Positions 62,174 through 64,000 of a stretch of 64,000 nucleotides of DNA are shown here, piece after piece. Numbering within the stretch: position 1 is the stretch's first letter; the number at the start of each line of letters is the position of its first letter. Below the pieces are notes generated by a model that saw nothing but the letters and a program-made list of their open reading frames with translations, did not search any database and had not been told where the DNA came from. The translations under genes and the position numbers were made by a program. The stretch lies in NCBI GenBank assembly GCA_903862955.1, contig CAIPAH010000007.1, positions 1 to 64,000 of the forward strand. Reading direction: 5' to 3'. The DNA comes from an uncultured Opitutia bacterium. Its GTDB lineage: Bacteria > Verrucomicrobiota > Verrucomicrobiia > Opitutales > Opitutaceae.

Positions 62174-63358
62174 TTACTTCCGCTTGGACTGCACAAACCG
62201 CTCAATCCGGTCGCAGGCATCGATGAGCTGCTCGTAGCTGGTGGCGAAGCACGCGCGGACGTGGCCGGTGCCGTTCACGCCGAAGGCCGTGCCGGGGACG
62301 AGCGCGACTTTGTGCTCCTGCAGCAGGCCCACGGCGAAGTCCTTCTCGGAGAGTCCCGTCGAGGTGATATTGGGAAACGCGTAAAACGAGCCGCGCGGCG
62401 AGTGGCACGTGAGGCCGATCTCGTTGAAACGGCGCACCACGAGGTCGCGGCGGCGGTGATACTGCGTGCGCATCTGTTGCATGCTGTCCCAACCATGGCG
62501 CAAGGCCTCGAGGGCCGCGTCCTGAGCGATAATCGAGGCGCACAGCATCGTGTATTGGTGGACCTTCATCATCGCGTCGATGAGTGGCGCCGGGCCGCAG
62601 GCGTAGCCGATGCGCCAGCCGGTCATCGCGAAGGCCTTCGAGAAGCCGTGCAGGAAAATTGTCCGCTCCGCCATGCCCGGTAGGCTGGCGATGCTGGTGT
62701 GCGTGCCGTCGAAGGTGAGTTCCGAATAGATCTCGTCGGTCAGGACGAGCAGGTCCTTCTCCCGGCAAAATTCCGCGATCTTCAGCAGCTGCTCGCGGCT
62801 GCACGTGCCGCCGGTCGGGTTGCACGGGAGGTTCAACATCAGCATCTTCGCACCCGGTTGCCAGGCAGCCCGGAGCGACTCGGCGGTGAGCGCGAAGTCA
62901 TCTTTCGCAAACGTCGGGACGGCGATCGGCGTGCCGTGCGCGAGTGCGATGCTCGGGTGGTAGCTCACGTAGCACGGCTGGTGATACATCACCTTGTCGC
63001 CGGGGTTGATGAACGCCCGGCACGCGAGGTCCAGCGCCTCGCTCACGCCAACGGTGATGATGATCTGGTCCTCGGGACGGTAGGTGGCTTGAAAATGCTT
63101 TTCGACGTATTTGGCGATCTCCTGGCGCAGCTCGAGCTCGCCGAGGTTGGAGGTGTACGTGGTGCGTCCGCGGTTCATGCACTCAGTGGCGTAGTCGCGG
63201 ATGTGCTGTGGGGTCACGAAGTCCGGCTCACCCACGCCCAATGAAATGACCCCACCCAGTTTCTTGAGCTGGGTGACCAGGTCAAAGAAATCGCGGATTC
63301 CGCTCTTCGGCAGCGCGGCCACATGGCTCGCGATCCGGGCTTTCGGGTCAGTGCTCAC
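62174..63358 (-). CDS. Class I/II pyridoxal-phosphate aminotransferase
   Basis: A 394-residue enzyme. SLGVGEPDFVTP near 39-50, LNLPCNPTGGT (175-185), TDEIYSELTFDG and PLP Lys241 in GFSKAFAMTGWRIG are class I features. Likely an aromatic or aspartate aminotransferase; the substrate is not fixed. GTG is the chosen start; an ATG 10 codons upstream has no family match. It starts the leftward cluster and is divergent from ffh. Confidence 0.9.
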   Translation of the reverse strand: MSTDPKARIASHVAALPKSGIRDFFDLVTQLKKLGGVISLGVGEPDFVTPQHIRDYATECMNRGRTTYTSNLGELELRQEIAKYVEKHFQATYRPEDQIIITVGVSEALDLACRAFINPGDKVMYHQPCYVSYHPSIALAHGTPIAVPTFAKDDFALTAESLRAAWQPGAKMLMLNLPCNPTGGTCSREQLLKIAEFCREKDLLVLTDEIYSELTFDGTHTSIASLPGMAERTIFLHGFSKAFAMTGWRIGYACGPAPLIDAMMKVHQYTMLCASIIAQDAALEALRHGWDSMQQMRTQYHRRRDLVVRRFNEIGLTCHSPRGSFYAFPNITSTGLSEKDFAVGLLQEHKVALVPGTAFGVNGTGHVRACFATSYEQLIDACDRIERFVQSKRK

Positions 63359-63539
63359 GATGAAACCTCCTTCGCGACCATGGGGCATGGCCGCAGGTTG
63401 CGGAAGGACAGGAGAACCGGGTTCATAGTGAGGGCCAGACTCGCAGAAGTTGAGTCAAGGAATCCACCCTAATCTTCGCCGGGCAGTTTGCCAAAATTAG
63501 CGTGAACCGCTACCGATAACCCCTTTCAATTCCCGCTCC

Positions 63540-64000
63540 ATGTTTGAATCCCTGACCGAAAAGCTAGGCAGCGCACTCCGGAACCTCCGCGGCGTCGGCA
63601 CCCTCACCGAGGCCAACATGGCGGACGCGTTGAAGGAAGTGCGCACCGCCCTGCTCGCCGCCGACGTGCATTTCAAGGTCGCGCGGGATTTCGTCGAGCG
63701 CGTGCAGACCCAATGCGTCGGCCAGGAGGTGCTCAAGGGCGTCGCGCCCGGCCAGCAGGTGGTCAAGATCATCCACGACGAGCTCGTGCGCCTCCTCGGC
63801 GAGGGCGAGACGAACCTTTCCGCCGCCCGGCCGCTCAAGATCCTGATGGTCGGCCTCCACGGCTCCGGCAAGACCACGTCCACGGCCAAACTCGGCAAGC
63901 TGCTCAAGAAGCGCGGCTATCGTCCCCTCGTGGCTGCGTGCGACATCTACCGCCCTGCCGCCATCGACCAGTTGGAGATCCTCGCCAAGCAGGAAGAACT
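63540..64000 (+). CDS. ffh: Signal recognition particle protein Ffh (3' end outside window)
   Basis: The first 153 residues are seen: N-domain four-helix bundle (about 1-95) then the G-domain P-loop GLHGSGKTT at 105-113 and [11 protein letters not shown]. The rest, including the M-domain that binds signal peptide and SRP RNA, is beyond the window. It targets nascent membrane proteins. It is divergent from the aminotransferase. Confidence 0.95.
   Translation, partial: MFESLTEKLGSALRNLRGVGTLTEANMADALKEVRTALLAADVHFKVARDFVERVQTQCVGQEVLKGVAPGQQVVKIIHDELVRLLGEGETNLSAARPLKILMVGLHGSGKTTSTAKLGKLLKKRGYRPLVAACDIYRPAAIDQLEILAKQEE

Noticed and set aside
60496-62226. 576-residue plus-strand frame opposite der
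   Set aside because: Shadow of a conserved two-domain GTPase gene.

Overview
The window looks like chromosome from a GC-rich Verrucomicrobiota bacterium, most likely Opitutaceae. That placement is an inference from high GC, the gene mix (DUF5069 protein, monomeric isocitrate dehydrogenase, GH2/GH4/GH28-like sugar enzymes, TonB systems, a PadR-PspC pair) and many hairpin repeats between genes. No phage, insertion sequence, CRISPR array or rRNA was seen. Most of the content is core metabolism and housekeeping, with a few accessory genes at about 38-50 kb.

Layout. 0-4 kb: 5' part of a sigma54 response regulator, a site-2 protease, tRNA-Ala(GGC), and an exbB-exbD-tonB energy-transduction operon. 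4-15 kb: PfkB-family kinase, thymidylate kinase and DNA polymerase III delta' running toward a large LacZ-type beta-galactosidase, then a YbfF-like hydrolase divergent from mutS, then DAHP synthase (first step of aromatic synthesis). 15-24 kb: RluA-type pseudouridine synthase, an orphan TonB-like protein, maf, nadE, hemL, xerC, mazG, trpC and rsmA, separated by several unrelated inverted-repeat elements. 24-35 kb: secreted hypothetical, small membrane protein, acetyltransferase, GH4 alpha-galactosidase with xylulokinase, greB, DUF4337 protein, NADP-isocitrate dehydrogenase, beta-lactamase-like hydrolase. 35-50 kb: transporters, unknown proteins, a polygalacturonase-like beta-helix protein, a TIR-TPR membrane protein with a small partner gene, a nuclease-like protein, RDD and coiled-coil membrane proteins. 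50-64 kb: padR-pspC, aspartate aminotransferase, a tandem ribbon-helix-helix protein, a MalK-type ATPase, then a long leftward run (aminotransferase, der, DUF4380, fmt, LysM protein, parB, secG, LolA-like, HAD phosphatase) and the start of ffh.

The strongest regulatory find is upstream of DAHP synthase. A 24-residue leader peptide with nine aromatic residues is followed by an intrinsic terminator whose 5' arm can pair instead with an 8-base copy of the 3' arm lying across the leader's stop codon. This is a complete ribosome-mediated attenuator and would tie aromatic amino acid synthesis to supply of Phe, Tyr and Trp. The second item worth following is the TIR-TPR gene and its small neighbour, a possible NAD-linked signalling or defence pair. 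The hairpin repeats at intergenic boundaries between 5 and 23 kb are the other conspicuous feature, and some reach gene starts.
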